Shown: positions 8,060 through 16,749, counted from the first letter of the stretch. The stretch is DNA of 48,307 bases from an uncultured Mogibacterium sp. (GCF_938041965.1 NZ_CALISE010000006.1:1-48307); one strand, 5' to 3'. Notes: generated by a model from the letters alone, not told the origin. Numbers and translations: made by a program.

Positions 8060-9337
8060 ATGATCACAGCAGTTGTAGGTGCTAATTGGGGCGATGAAGG
8101 TAAGGGTAAAATCACAGACGTACTCGCGCAGGAATCCGATTATATCGTGAGATTCCAGGGCGGAAGTAACGCTGGTCACACTATCAAGAATGAGTTTGGT
8201 AAATTCGGACTTCACCTCATGCCATCAGGCATTTTTAACAAAGAGGCTGTAAGTGTTCTCGGAAATGGGGTGGCTGTCAACGCCAAGAAGTTCATAGAAG
8301 AACTTGCGTCCATTGAGGAAGCGGGCGTTCCGCATGGCAAAATCATCATTTCAGATAGAGCGCAGCTAGTAATGTCATATCATATGGCGCTTGACGCTTA
8401 CGAAGAGGAAAGGCTTGCGGGGCACTCGTTTGGTTCGACCAAGGCGGGAATCGCACCGTGTTTCTCCGACAAGTATGCCAAGATCGGTTTTCAGGTTGCA
8501 GATCTCTATGCGGACAAGAAAGTCCTGATGGCGAGGATTGAGAACGTATGCACTATCAAGAATGTTCTGTTCGAGAACTTGTATCACAAACCACAGATTA
8601 AGCCAGAAGATATCTATGAGGAATTAATGGAATATGCTGAAATACTGAGACCATACGTTGCTCATACTTCGCAGGTGCTTAATGATGCGCTTCGTGAGGG
8701 TAAAAAAATCTTATTAGAAGGTCAGCTTGGAGCACTAAAGGATACTGATCACGGCATTTATCCGATGGTAACATCATCGTCGACACTTGCAGGCTTCGGT
8801 TCTACTGGAGCTGGACTTCCACCATATGCGATTGAGAGGATAGTTGCGGTTGTAAAGGCTTACTCTTCTGCTGTTGGAGCAGGAGCTTTTGTAAGCGAGC
8901 TGTTCGGAGATGAGGCAGATGAGCTTCGTAGGCGCGGCGGAGATGGTGGTGAATTCGGCGTAACCACAGGTAGACCTAGAAGAGTCGGCTGGTTGGATGC
9001 TGTTGCTACCAGATATGGCTGCATGATGCAGGGAGCCACGGAGGTTGCGGTTACAGTTGTCGATGTTCTCGGATACCTAGATGAGCTCAAAATCTGTGTA
9101 GGATATGAAATCGATGGCAAGGTGACAAAGGACTTTCCTAACACACCGCTCCTCGAGAAGGCTAAGCCAGTATATGAAACGCTTCCAGGATGGAAGACGG
9201 ATATAAGAGGGATCAAGAACTACGATGATCTGCCAAGTGAGTGCAAGGCTTACATCGAGAGGATTGAAAAGGAAATCGGAGTTCGTGTATCCATGGTTTC
9301 AAATGGACCAGCGCGCGAAGAACTAATAATTAGGTAA
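8060..9337 (+). CDS. purA: Adenylosuccinate synthetase, divergent clostridial type
   Basis: 425 residues. It joins IMP and aspartate with GTP to make adenylosuccinate, the first step from IMP to AMP. The phosphate loop WGDEGKGK with catalytic Asp, QGGSNAGHT with the catalytic His, DHGIYPMVTSSS and TGRPRRVGWLD are present. The start at 8060 has AAGGAGG 6 nt upstream; the longer frame from 7994 is unsupported. Several positions differ from the E. coli enzyme: EGAQG is EGQLG, the intersubunit Arg (R143 in E. coli) is Lys, and TKLD is TVVD. As far as I recall these changes mark a subfamily common in Lachnospiraceae rather than a defect. Confidence 0.93.
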   Translation: MITAVVGANWGDEGKGKITDVLAQESDYIVRFQGGSNAGHTIKNEFGKFGLHLMPSGIFNKEAVSVLGNGVAVNAKKFIEELASIEEAGVPHGKIIISDRAQLVMSYHMALDAYEEERLAGHSFGSTKAGIAPCFSDKYAKIGFQVADLYADKKVLMARIENVCTIKNVLFENLYHKPQIKPEDIYEELMEYAEILRPYVAHTSQVLNDALREGKKILLEGQLGALKDTDHGIYPMVTSSSTLAGFGSTGAGLPPYAIERIVAVVKAYSSAVGAGAFVSELFGDEADELRRRGGDGGEFGVTTGRPRRVGWLDAVATRYGCMMQGATEVAVTVVDVLGYLDELKICVGYEIDGKVTKDFPNTPLLEKAKPVYETLPGWKTDIRGIKNYDDLPSECKAYIERIEKEIGVRVSMVSNGPAREELIIR

Positions 9338-9362
9338 TTTGCGAGGGTATGACTTACAATTT

Positions 9363-9399
9363 GCAGGGGATAACCTGCATCTTGCATGAAATCATGCAA
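9363..9399 (+). promoter_or_regulatory. Two adjacent hairpins in the purA-alr spacer
   Basis: GCAGG/CCTGC (9363-9378) and the stronger TTGCATG/CATGCAA (9382-9399, 4-nt loop), followed by TTTAT. They could weakly terminate purA or form part of an alr leader with the next hairpin. Confidence 0.4.
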
Positions 9400-9429
9400 T
9401 TTATAAAGTATAACCTACTGACAGAGACA

Positions 9430-9456
9430 GTTCCTGACGGCCTAGCTGTCAGGAAC
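9430..9456 (+). promoter_or_regulatory. Hairpin directly upstream of alr
   Basis: Perfect 9-bp stem GTTCCTGAC (9430-9438) with GTCAGGAAC (9448-9456), loop GGCCTAGCT, ending about 13 nt before the alr ribosome site. It lacks a T-run, so a leader structure or mRNA-processing element is as likely as a terminator. Confidence 0.45.
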
Positions 9457-9478
9457 TAAATACTTAAAGGGGTAAAAA

Positions 9479-10654
9479 ATGTATAAGGAATCAATGCGCC
9501 AGACGTGGGTGGAAATCGACCTATCGGCGCTAGACCACAATATCAAAGAAATCAAAAGAGTAATCGGTAATAATGAGATAATAGGCGTTGTAAAGGCAGA
9601 TGCATATGGACACGGAAGTGTGCGCTGTGCGGAAGTGCTTCGTGATAATGGGGTTAAACGCTTTGCGGTTGCCACAATTGAGGAAGCGATCGAGCTACGC
9701 GAGGCTGGATTTAACGAGAGCATACTTATTCTCGGTTTAGTTCCAGAGGATTGTACCGATATCATAATAGAGCAGAACCTTACGATTGTCGTAGGAAGTC
9801 TAGATAGAGCTAAGAAAAAGTCCGAAATTGCGGTTAAGAGAGGTGCAGTGATAGACTGCTTTATTGCAATTGACTCTGGTATGGGTAGAATCGGATACAG
9901 GATAGAGACACCGCTGGAAAAGGAATTTGCGAGAACTGAAATCGAGGAGATTGATGAGCTTGAGGGTCTCCGTATCAACGGTATGGTTTCACACTTTGCG
10001 ACTTCTGATGAAGCTGATTCGACGTACACGAACAAGCAACTTTCGCTGTTTAACGACTTCTATGAGGAACTCGCAGGCTGCGGCATCAATGTTCCGATGC
10101 TGTGTATAGCTAATAGCGCTGCGATTATGGACTATCCAAAGACGCACTTCGACGCGGTAAGACCCGGGATAATCCTCTATGGATGCTATCCGTCTGAAGA
10201 GGTGGATAAGAAGAGACTTGATCTAAAGCCAGTTATGTCTGTAAAAGCATATATTATCCATATTAAAACAGTGCCAGCTGGAACTTCAATCAGTTACGGC
10301 AGGAGGTTTATAGCGGATAGAGAGAGCAAGATTGCCACAATCTCTATCGGCTATGCAGATGGTTATTCGAGGACACTCACTGGCAAGGCAGAGGTTCTTG
10401 TGCATGGTCATAGAGTTCCGGTCGTAGGAAGCATTTGCATGGATCAGTGCATGATAGATGTGACGGATGTACTAGGGGCAGCAGCAGGAGATGAGGTCGT
10501 GATCATGGGGCGCTCAGGTGATGATGAAATCTCAGCTGAAGAGATTGCTGGTAAAATTGGAACTATCAACTATGAGATTCTGTGTGATTTCGGCATGAGA
10601 TTGCACAAGATATACATTGATACTGAAGATGGAAACGAAAATGCAGCTAACTAA
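9479..10654 (+). CDS. alr: Alanine racemase
   Basis: 391 residues. PLP enzyme interconverting L- and D-alanine for peptidoglycan. The PLP lysine is Lys39 in VVKADAYGHG and the second catalytic base is Tyr273 in SISYGRRF; SGMGRIG, HFATSDEAD and MDQCMIDVT are further family signatures. AAGGGG lies 6 nt before the ATG. First gene of a close trio with a PAP2 phosphatase (24 nt) and ung (20 nt). Confidence 0.97.
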   Translation: MYKESMRQTWVEIDLSALDHNIKEIKRVIGNNEIIGVVKADAYGHGSVRCAEVLRDNGVKRFAVATIEEAIELREAGFNESILILGLVPEDCTDIIIEQNLTIVVGSLDRAKKKSEIAVKRGAVIDCFIAIDSGMGRIGYRIETPLEKEFARTEIEEIDELEGLRINGMVSHFATSDEADSTYTNKQLSLFNDFYEELAGCGINVPMLCIANSAAIMDYPKTHFDAVRPGIILYGCYPSEEVDKKRLDLKPVMSVKAYIIHIKTVPAGTSISYGRRFIADRESKIATISIGYADGYSRTLTGKAEVLVHGHRVPVVGSICMDQCMIDVTDVLGAAAGDEVVIMGRSGDDEISAEEIAGKIGTINYEILCDFGMRLHKIYIDTEDGNENAAN

Positions 10655-10678
10655 GAGTACAGTAGATGGGAGTTTTAA

Positions 10679-11242
10679 ATGTTAGAGACTATTCGAAATT
10701 TCGACGGTTCGCTGCTCATAAAGTTTCAGCACCTTGCAGTTCATGACTCATTGACACCAGTTGTTAAGGTCTTCACTCACCTGGGAGATGCTGGCATTAT
10801 GTGGATTGTGATTGCAGTGCTGCTTCTGCTTTTTAAACGTACCAGGAAGTATGGGCTACTCATGTTCGCATCACTTGCGCTCACATACCTTGTAAATAAC
10901 CTGCTTCTCAAAGATTTAATAGGCAGGACTAGACCGTATGAAGTATTTGACGGTGTTCAGAGGCTTATTGGCAAGCAACACGATGCATCTTTCCCGTCTG
11001 GTCATTCGGCTATTTCGTTTGCAGCAGCGATGTGTATATACCTGAATGGATCTAAGAAGTATGGAATACCGGCGCTTTTACTTGCGTTCTTGATTGCACT
11101 TTCGAGACTCTATGTAGGCGTTCACTATCCTGGAGATGTAGTTATAGGAGCGATCATAGGTTCGCTCATGGCATGGCTAGTGTATAAAGTATACGATGCA
11201 AGGCAGGAAGCGCTTCATCCAGCAAAGCATCGCAGAAAATAA
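10679..11242 (+). CDS. PAP2-family phosphatase (undecaprenyl-diphosphatase-like)
   Basis: 187 residues with several membrane helices. The three phosphatase signatures are in order: KDLIGRTRP (residues 80-88), FPSGHS (about 104-109) and SRLYVGVHYPGD (about 141-152). Members of this size (BcrC/PgpB-like) remove a phosphate from undecaprenyl diphosphate at the outer membrane face, recycling the cell-wall lipid carrier and often giving bacitracin tolerance. Position behind alr fits a cell-wall role. The exact lipid substrate is inferred. Confidence 0.88.
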   Translation: MLETIRNFDGSLLIKFQHLAVHDSLTPVVKVFTHLGDAGIMWIVIAVLLLLFKRTRKYGLLMFASLALTYLVNNLLLKDLIGRTRPYEVFDGVQRLIGKQHDASFPSGHSAISFAAAMCIYLNGSKKYGIPALLLAFLIALSRLYVGVHYPGDVVIGAIIGSLMAWLVYKVYDARQEALHPAKHRRK

Positions 11243-11262
11243 ATGTTGCTATAGGAGAAATT

Positions 11263-11952
11263 ATGGGTACAAAAGGACTTAAAATCGGAAATGAGTGGGA
11301 TGCCATACTCGCCGAAGAGATGGAGAAACCGTACTATGGAGAGCTCGAGAGATTCCTCGATGAAGAATATGAGACCCATACAATTTTCCCACCGCGTGAT
11401 GAGATATTTACAGCTTTCAGATACACTCCGTATAACGATGTAAAGGTTCTGCTCCTCGGACAGGATCCATATCATGAGAAAGGACAAGCTCACGGTATGG
11501 CTTTCTCGGTTAAGAAGGGTGTGAAGCAACCGCCGTCTCTGGTAAATATTTTTAAAGAGATAAATTCAGACCTTGGGATTGCTCCGCCAGAGATGGATAA
11601 CGGCTGCCTGATTCCCTGGGCTCAGTCTGGGGTTTTGCTTCTCAACACAGCGCTCACAGTTAGAGAGCACGAGGCTAATTCGCACCGCGGAAAAGGCTGG
11701 GAACAGCTGACTGATGCGGTTATAAGAAAATTAAATGAACGAGAGAAACCATTGGTATTTATTTTGTGGGGGTCTAACGCCAAGTCTAAATTGCCGCTCA
11801 TCACGAATAAAAAGCATCTGGTAATCGCCGGCGTGCATCCGAGCCCGTTATCCGCGTACAGAGGGTTTTTCGGCGGTAAATACTTCTCTCGTGCTAACGA
11901 TTTTCTAGAGAGATACGGAATATCTGCGGTTAATTGGGATATAGAGCAGTGA
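11263..11952 (+). CDS. ung: Uracil-DNA glycosylase, family 1
   Basis: 229 residues. It removes uracil from DNA to start base-excision repair. The water-activating loop GQDPYH is at residues 66-71 (catalytic Asp68), followed by GMAFSV; the uracil-binding Asn is in LLLNTALTVR and the Leu-intercalation loop is HPSPLSAYRGFFGG. AGGAG lies before the ATG. Third gene of the alr cluster. Confidence 0.97.
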   Translation: MGTKGLKIGNEWDAILAEEMEKPYYGELERFLDEEYETHTIFPPRDEIFTAFRYTPYNDVKVLLLGQDPYHEKGQAHGMAFSVKKGVKQPPSLVNIFKEINSDLGIAPPEMDNGCLIPWAQSGVLLLNTALTVREHEANSHRGKGWEQLTDAVIRKLNEREKPLVFILWGSNAKSKLPLITNKKHLVIAGVHPSPLSAYRGFFGGKYFSRANDFLERYGISAVNWDIEQ

Positions 11953-12075
11953 TATCATTTGTGATTAGCATTCACATAACAACCACGCGGAATTCATGAT
12001 ATGATATGGACGGATATGTTATATTTCAAGAGAATTAATAAGCACTTTATAAATTTTTAAGGAAAGGTTGGAATC

Positions 12076-12600
12076 ATGAACAACAAGAAGCTTAAGACAT
12101 CAAAGGTTATAATTGGACTTTACATATGCACAGGAATCGTTTCCGTATATGCGCTATATGCAATTTTCAATTCAATCACATACCTTAGAAACTACTTCAA
12201 GACATATGGATCATCAATTGGAGAGCACTTCGGAGATGCCCTTTCTTATATCCTAAATCAGAGCTTGTCATACATCGTATTTGCTGTTCTTGTATTTGCA
12301 GCAGCAGCAGTTCTGCATGAGGTTAGAAAGCTAAATCCTGATAACTACCTTAGTCAGGAAGAACTCGAGGTGCTAGCAGTAGAAAAAGCAGAGAAGGCAG
12401 CAAAGGCTGCAGAAGCAAAGGCTGCAAAGGCTGCTAAGGCTGCAGAGGCTAAAGCAGTGAAGGAGGCTGAAAAGGTAGCTAAGGAAGCTGCGAAGGCTGA
12501 GTCAGCAGTAGAATCAGCGAAGCTTGGAGCAGCAGCAGTAGATGAAGAGGTTGAAGAATTAGCTGAAGACGTAGTTGAAGACGCTTTTAAGGTTAAATAG
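12076..12600 (+). CDS. Membrane protein with Ala/Lys/Glu-rich coiled-coil tail
   Basis: 174 residues. Two membrane helices (near 10-32 and 62-82) followed by a long low-complexity helix rich in AEKAAKAAEAK-like units (about 95-150) and an acidic end. The tail should form a single alpha-helix or coiled coil in the cytoplasm. GGAAAGG lies 8 nt before the ATG. Gene alone between ung and an acetyltransferase. No family recognised; the repetitive tail makes database similarity unreliable. Confidence 0.75.
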   Translation: MNNKKLKTSKVIIGLYICTGIVSVYALYAIFNSITYLRNYFKTYGSSIGEHFGDALSYILNQSLSYIVFAVLVFAAAAVLHEVRKLNPDNYLSQEELEVLAVEKAEKAAKAAEAKAAKAAKAAEAKAVKEAEKVAKEAAKAESAVESAKLGAAAVDEEVEELAEDVVEDAFKVK

Positions 12601-12606
12601 TAGCTG

Positions 12607-12627
12607 GATTAGATGAGCAATCTAATC
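12607..12627 (+). terminator. Weak hairpin after the coiled-coil membrane gene
   Basis: 8-bp perfect stem GATTAGAT/ATCTAATC with a 5-nt loop, 6 nt after the stop codon, but no T-run follows. Possible weak terminator or stability element. Confidence 0.35.
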
Positions 12628-12705
12628 AATAATCTATAATGAGATTTTGAGGACAGGTTAATAGGACTCAGATGATACTTCGCTACTATAATTTGGAAAT
12701 GTACT

Positions 12706-13113
12706 ATGATTAAGGCAGAAACTCGTATAAATAGAACGCTCCCCACAGAGCTGATTAAATTAATGAATAAGTGCGGTGAGCGTAAACGTAGTCCGAAGAC
12801 AGTCATCAAAGCGCTGCGGGACGGCCTGTTCATGGTGGGTCTATATGTAAATGGTGAGCTTGTGGCGTTTGGCAGAGTATCGGGAGATGGTGCAATGTAT
12901 TTTCTGATTACCGATGTCATGGTGGATCCAGCGTATGAAGATAGTGGTGCTGATATGCAGCTCTACAAGGAGATTGATGATTTTCTTATCGCCGTAGCAC
13001 CTAACGATAGTAGAATCCTAGCAATGACTAACAAGAAATACGAATCTGTATTCAGAACCTTCGGGTACGAATATATGGATCCGGATTATCGTACGGTGAT
13101 GATTCGGGAATAA
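12706..13113 (+). CDS. GNAT-family N-acetyltransferase
   Basis: 135 residues. The GNAT core is visible as MVGLYVNGELVAFGRVSGDG (strands 2-3), YFLITDVMVDPAY (strand 4), a degenerate acetyl-CoA loop where YEDSGADMQLYKEI replaces the usual RGxGxG, and NKKYESVFRTFGYEY near the end. The pattern resembles small DUF-type acetyltransferases of Firmicutes. Substrate unknown. The weakened CoA loop could mean reduced activity. Confidence 0.75.
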   Translation: MIKAETRINRTLPTELIKLMNKCGERKRSPKTVIKALRDGLFMVGLYVNGELVAFGRVSGDGAMYFLITDVMVDPAYEDSGADMQLYKEIDDFLIAVAPNDSRILAMTNKKYESVFRTFGYEYMDPDYRTVMIRE

Positions 13114-13139
13114 CCGATTGATTGTAAGGAGGTGCTGAT

Positions 13140-13807
13140 ATCAAGCCGCTAATTTCAGTGATAATTCCGATATATAACGGAGAGCAGTATATAGATAAAT
13201 GCCTAGAGTCCATCACTAATCAGTACTACCAAAATCTTGAGATACTGTGCGTGATCAACGACAGCACGGATGCCTCCGAGAAAATGGTCATCACTCTGGG
13301 GAAGTTTCAATAAGAAGCGCCATGTGGCTACTGCCATGCAGAACGATTTCGATGTATGACAGAAGGCTTTTTGAAAAAGTTCGCTACCTAGAACACTCAT
13401 ACTACGAAGCTCTCTCGTTATGGCCGATATTGGTAGCTTTAGCTGGTTCTGTATACTACATTGACGATGCCCTATACTACTATAATCAGACAAATGAGTC
13501 TTCGATAATGACTGTGCGTGACGAGAAGCATCTGGTGCTCGACAAGGTGTTTGCACACATATTTGAGAATATCACGCCGGAAATGAATCAGGAAGTTAAT
13601 CTACTGGTTTCAGCGCTGTTCATACAGTCGTTCTGGAGCTCTAATGTGAAGTACGTGCCTAAGGACAAGTTGGGTGATGAATACTTAGAGAGGCTCAAGA
13701 AGGTTATTGATGGAAAACTTGTGGGCTATTACTACCTAGTAGATAGGCTGCCGGTATCAGATGAGATGAAGAGGCGGATGATTCATTTCTATCAGACGAG
13801 TAAATAA
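13140..13807 (+). pseudogene. Broken family 2 glycosyltransferase
   Basis: The N-terminal GT-A fold reads from 13140 as IKPLISVIIPIYNGEQYIDK through LEILCVINDSTDAS and stops at 13313. The C-terminal part is in another frame (to 13807; YDRRLFEKVRYLE, IDDALYYYNQTNESSI), typical of GT2 enzymes. Roughly 150 central residues, including the acceptor region and most of the DxD part, are missing. The expected start, 8 nt after AGGAGGT, is ATC, probably a mutated ATG. Start loss, deletion and frameshift together make a functional protein very unlikely. Confidence 0.8.
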
Positions 13808-14170
13808 TTGCAGAACTCAGACAGATAAATGAACGTTGAGCATTATTATTTAATAGTGATATGCACCCTCCTTGCTGGACGACCAGTGAGGAGGGTTTTT
13901 AGTGTTCTACGGTTTCGAGTATAAATTAATATTCATTGAGGTGTGATAGCAAGAGATCATAGCAGGAATTCTATTAATATGCACTACTTGGAGCAGATAG
14001 TTTGAAATATTGGCGATAATAATAAAAGAGAGGCTAAATATGAGTGAATACAAAATAAGATAGCGCAAAATACAATGGTATTAAAAATAATGCTGTGCAA
14101 GTATATCAATAAAGTGTATAATCTCGATAAACTACTAAATGCATAAATATTGGCGCATAAGGAGATTAAA
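13808..14170. other. Intergenic region before the frameshifted surface-protein gene
   Basis: 363 nt. It contains the terminator at 13865-13900 and a candidate -10 TATAAT at 14117-14122 with only a poor -35 17 bp upstream (TGTGCA). No credible gene is seen. Confidence 0.45.
13865..13900 (+). terminator. Terminator after the glycosyltransferase remnant
   Basis: ACCCTCCT (13865-13872) pairs with AGGAGGGT (13889-13896), with an inner CTGG/CCAG stem, followed by TTTTT. Confidence 0.9.
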
Positions 14171-15546
14171 ATGACTAAAAGAATTAACAAGCGTAGGAGG
14201 AAAATGTTAAAGGCAACAGCTGTAGGTGTGTCTCTAATGATGGCACCTTCTTTGGCTGTTAATGTGTATGCAGATGATGCTGTTACGGCTAATGAGCAAT
14301 CTGCTATAAATAACTTCGTAGCGACTGAGCCCGCTGACGGTGTAACAACTAGTCTAGGTAACTCAACTGTTTCTAATACTACTAGCGGATACAGATTCCA
14401 GGTAAGGACAATTACATATCGGCTTTCGAGTCGCGAACAATGAAGGAAAGGCTTACACAGGATTATGATCTAATCGTGGACTCGAGTGATTCGCATTCTG
14501 GAAATACTGTAAAGGTTAAAGATTGGAGCAATCTGGATACTTATGTTGTGCACAGCGCTACTGAAGGAAATCCGCAGGATCCACAGACATATTTTGAGAC
14601 CATGTATTACGCTAAGGAAGCTACCCTGATTGATCAGAGCGATAACACTGAATACACTGTGAAGAACATAATTATCGATCCAGGTAGCATGTATGTGTAT
14701 TATCCTAGAGTTTTGCTTGATTTCCCTATTGAGGATGCAGATCCAAGGTTTAATGTGAGAATTGACGATGCGGAGTCAGTAGCATTATTTGACATGAGTG
14801 GATACTGGAATATCACGGCAGAGGTTAAGGAGGAAACTCCATATGAGACTATCATTAAGATAGATGCAGCTTTAAAGGCAAATCAGGTAATCGTTGATTC
14901 CGTAGGTTCAAATGGTAGCAAGGATGCTAAATTCAATATTGATCTAAATTTTATGAACGGAATGAATGATTCAAATTACAGGGATTACACTTCGGATGTC
15001 ATCTATAATGATGTGAAGGCACTCGTAACAGATAGCGAACAGGTTGGCAGTGAAAATCAATTTGGATGGGGTACAAGTACTCTCGAATCTATTACAACAT
15101 CTAATGCTGTAAACCGTATAATCCGCGTAGGTATAGATTTTACACACTATGTAACAGAAGATGGAACTGAGTTAAAGCCTACAAAGTTTGGGATACATGG
15201 CAGTGAGAATATCGCTGGATATGAGCTTGCATCGACTCGCGAGGAAGCAAATGGAGATAAGGTATACGTGTACAAGGCTGTAACAGCACAGACTACTCCG
15301 TCAGTGCCAGCAACGCCGTCGACACCAACAACACCATCTACTACAACACCAGCTGCACCTTCGACATCAGCTACTACAACTACGCAGTCTAAGCAGGCTC
15401 CAGCAGTTAAGGCTGCACCTGCAAGAAAGCACAATGTTCCAAAGACTGGAGATGATGACACTATCCTGGCATATGCAGCTACACTATTTATGAGTGTGAT
15501 TGGTCTTGGAGTAGCGCTATTCGCTAGAAAGAAGAGAGAGCAGTAA
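14171..15546 (+). pseudogene. Sortase-anchored surface protein with a frameshift
   Basis: The first part (14171-14443) has a ribosome site AAGGAG, a signal peptide (KMLKATAVGVSLMMAPSLAVNVYA) and a short mature start, then runs into a stop. The rest is open in another frame, with readable codons from about 14395 to 15546. It contains an uncharacterised ectodomain, a Thr/Pro/Ser linker, NVPKTGDDD, a membrane helix and RKKREQ: a complete cell-wall sorting signal of the LPXTG kind. The second frame has no ribosome site or signal peptide at its first ATG (14440). A one-base indel near 14395-14410 would restore one protein of about 458 residues. No homopolymer is at the site, so phase variation by slippage is not obvious; true mutation or sequencing error both fit. 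Confidence 0.8.
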
Positions 15547-15610
15547 TATTTAGGAAACTAAATAGCTTAAGCATAGATATCTGAAAATTTCAGATATGAT
15601 ATGAGAAAAC

Positions 15611-15652
15611 AAAACATGATTGATGAGAGAATCTCGTCAATCATGTTTTTTC
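15611..15652 (+). terminator. Terminator of the surface-protein gene
   Basis: 11-bp perfect stem AACATGATTGA/TCAATCATGTT (15613-15623, 15637-15647) with an inner GAGA/TCTC stem and a T-run. Confidence 0.92.
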
Positions 15653-15680
15653 GGGGCTAGTTTTAGTGGCAGATTGTATA

Positions 15681-15718
15681 TGAAAAGCGAGGCAATGTTA
15701 CGCTTGCCTCGCTTTTCA
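15681..15718. terminator. Strong symmetric terminator hairpin
   Basis: 15-bp perfect stem TGAAAAGCGAGGCAA (15681-15695) with TTGCCTCGCTTTTCA (15704-15718), 8-nt loop, T-rich ends on both strands. It lies only 30 nt after the previous terminator with no gene between; it may end minus-strand transcription from the region to the right. Confidence 0.8.
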
Positions 15719-15765
15719 CTTTCTCATAATATGTTTTTGGGTAAACATCTGAGAAAGGAATTCAT

Positions 15766-15984
15766 ATGAATATTATCACATCTTTACTAGACATAGAAGA
15801 CAACGACCTTGAGCTATTATCTTGCGAAGTTTAAGGGTTAAAGAAAATTGTTACTTTTGGAAGTGTATCTACACCCCAATTCTGTCCGAAGTGCTCTTAC
15901 AAAATGCATTCTCAAGGGATCAAAACTAGGACAATCAATCATCCCGTACTTCAAGATGGATATCAACTAGTAATGCAACTTTAA
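15766..15984 (+). mobile_element. ISL3-family transposase remnant (N-terminal zinc-binding part)
   Basis: From ATG 15766 the frame reads MNIITSLLDIEDNDLELLSC, an in-frame stop (15832-15834), then CPKCSYKMHSQGIKTRTINH and PVLQDGYQLV. This matches the start of ISL3 transposases: the leader peptide, one Cys pair of the zinc ribbon and the TRTINHP..QDGY block. After about 15972 the sequence passes into the second copy of the 354-bp repeat, so the catalytic part is lost. The stop and truncation make it inactive. No terminal repeats seen. Confidence 0.8.
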
Positions 15985-16326
15985 TGAATACCTAACCCTA
16001 CAGTAATCATAAAATTTAACGATAGAAACATAACCGTCATGTTAGCATCTTTCTTTTCTTTCTCGTCTTTCTCGAGCATTTTATATGTATATATTAAGAC
16101 TAATATAATGGATATTGAAGATCCAGTTTTAATAGCAGAATGTAATGGGGATACATCAAACATGTTATATATTCCATAAGCCATAAAGAAAACAGCTTCA
16201 TAGATATATATTATATTTTTATATAATTTACTCATTTTTTTTCATAAACCTCATTTTCGTGAAACACCTACTATTTCGTATGAATATCTGACAAAACGCC
16301 TTCCAGCTCTATATATCACATATCTG
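15973..16326 (-). repeat. Dispersed repeat, copy 2
   Basis: 354 nt, reverse complement of 4227-4579 at about 97 percent identity by eye. One extra A in an A-run (eight instead of seven) is the only length difference. Its left end abuts the truncated ISL3 gene, so the duplication event and the transposase truncation may be one rearrangement. Confidence 0.85.
15981..16235 (-). CDS. Small membrane protein, copy 2 (5' frameshift)
   Basis: 84 residues from an internal ATG (MSKLYKNIIYIYEAV), differing from copy 1 at only two positions. The A-run just upstream has one extra base, which breaks the link to the first ATG of copy 1, and the AGGAGG site is changed to AGTAGG. If the long form is the real start this copy is a pseudogene; if the third ATG is used it is intact but poorly translated. 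Three membrane segments as in copy 1. Confidence 0.45.
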   Translation of the reverse strand: MSKLYKNIIYIYEAVFFMAYGIYNMFDVSPLHSAIKTGSSISIILVLIYTYKMLEKDEKEKKDANMTVMFLSLNFMITVGLGIH

Positions 16327-16489
16327 GATTTGTTCCTTTCTTTTTTAGTGCTAATTAGATATATCTAATTGAAAAAATTATCACAGATATTCATATCTTT
16401 GTCAATATCATTTATGCCTTAACTTTTAAATAGATAATACAAAAGCTTAAAAGGGGATAGATAGTAATCATAATGACAATTAGCACATT

Positions 16490-16521
16490 GAAAAACCAGG
16501 AGTTGGTACTCCTGGTTTTTC
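16490..16521. terminator. Bidirectional terminator
   Basis: 12-bp perfect stem AAAAACCAGGAG (16491-16502) with CTCCTGGTTTTT (16509-16520), 6-nt loop. It can end the minus-strand acetyltransferase operon from the right. Confidence 0.85.
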
Positions 16522-16616
16522 ATGCATGTATTTTGCCTATGGGCGAACCGAAGGCTATTGTAGCCTAGAGACCTGAAAATCGTGTACGAGATGAGATCTC
16601 GAGGCTTAGCGGATCT

Positions 16617-16749
16617 GTGCAATCTGAATCTGAGTCCGAAACGGAGATAGTGAGCTTCAGAAATTGAAATCTCGTCCACGAGCTTAGATCTGTGAGCTAT
16701 GTGCAATCTGAATCTGAACCCGAAACTTATGACGGCGAGCTTCAGAAAT
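16617..16749. repeat. Direct repeat pair, 84-nt spacing
   Basis: A block beginning GTGCAATCTGAATCTGA and ending GAGCTTCAGAAAT occurs at 16617-16664 and 16701-16749, with mismatches and one indel in the middle. More diverged similarity extends either side. It lies just beyond the 3' end of the minus-strand acetyltransferase gene and is not obviously coding. Confidence 0.7.

Noticed and set aside
9442..10035. Long minus-strand frame inside alr
   Set aside because: Shadow of the alanine racemase gene; Ser/Ile-rich composition typical of antisense frames.
15832..15834. In-frame TAA in the ISL3 gene as programmed readthrough
   Set aside because: The gene is also truncated by the repeat junction and lacks its catalytic part, so decay is the simpler explanation.
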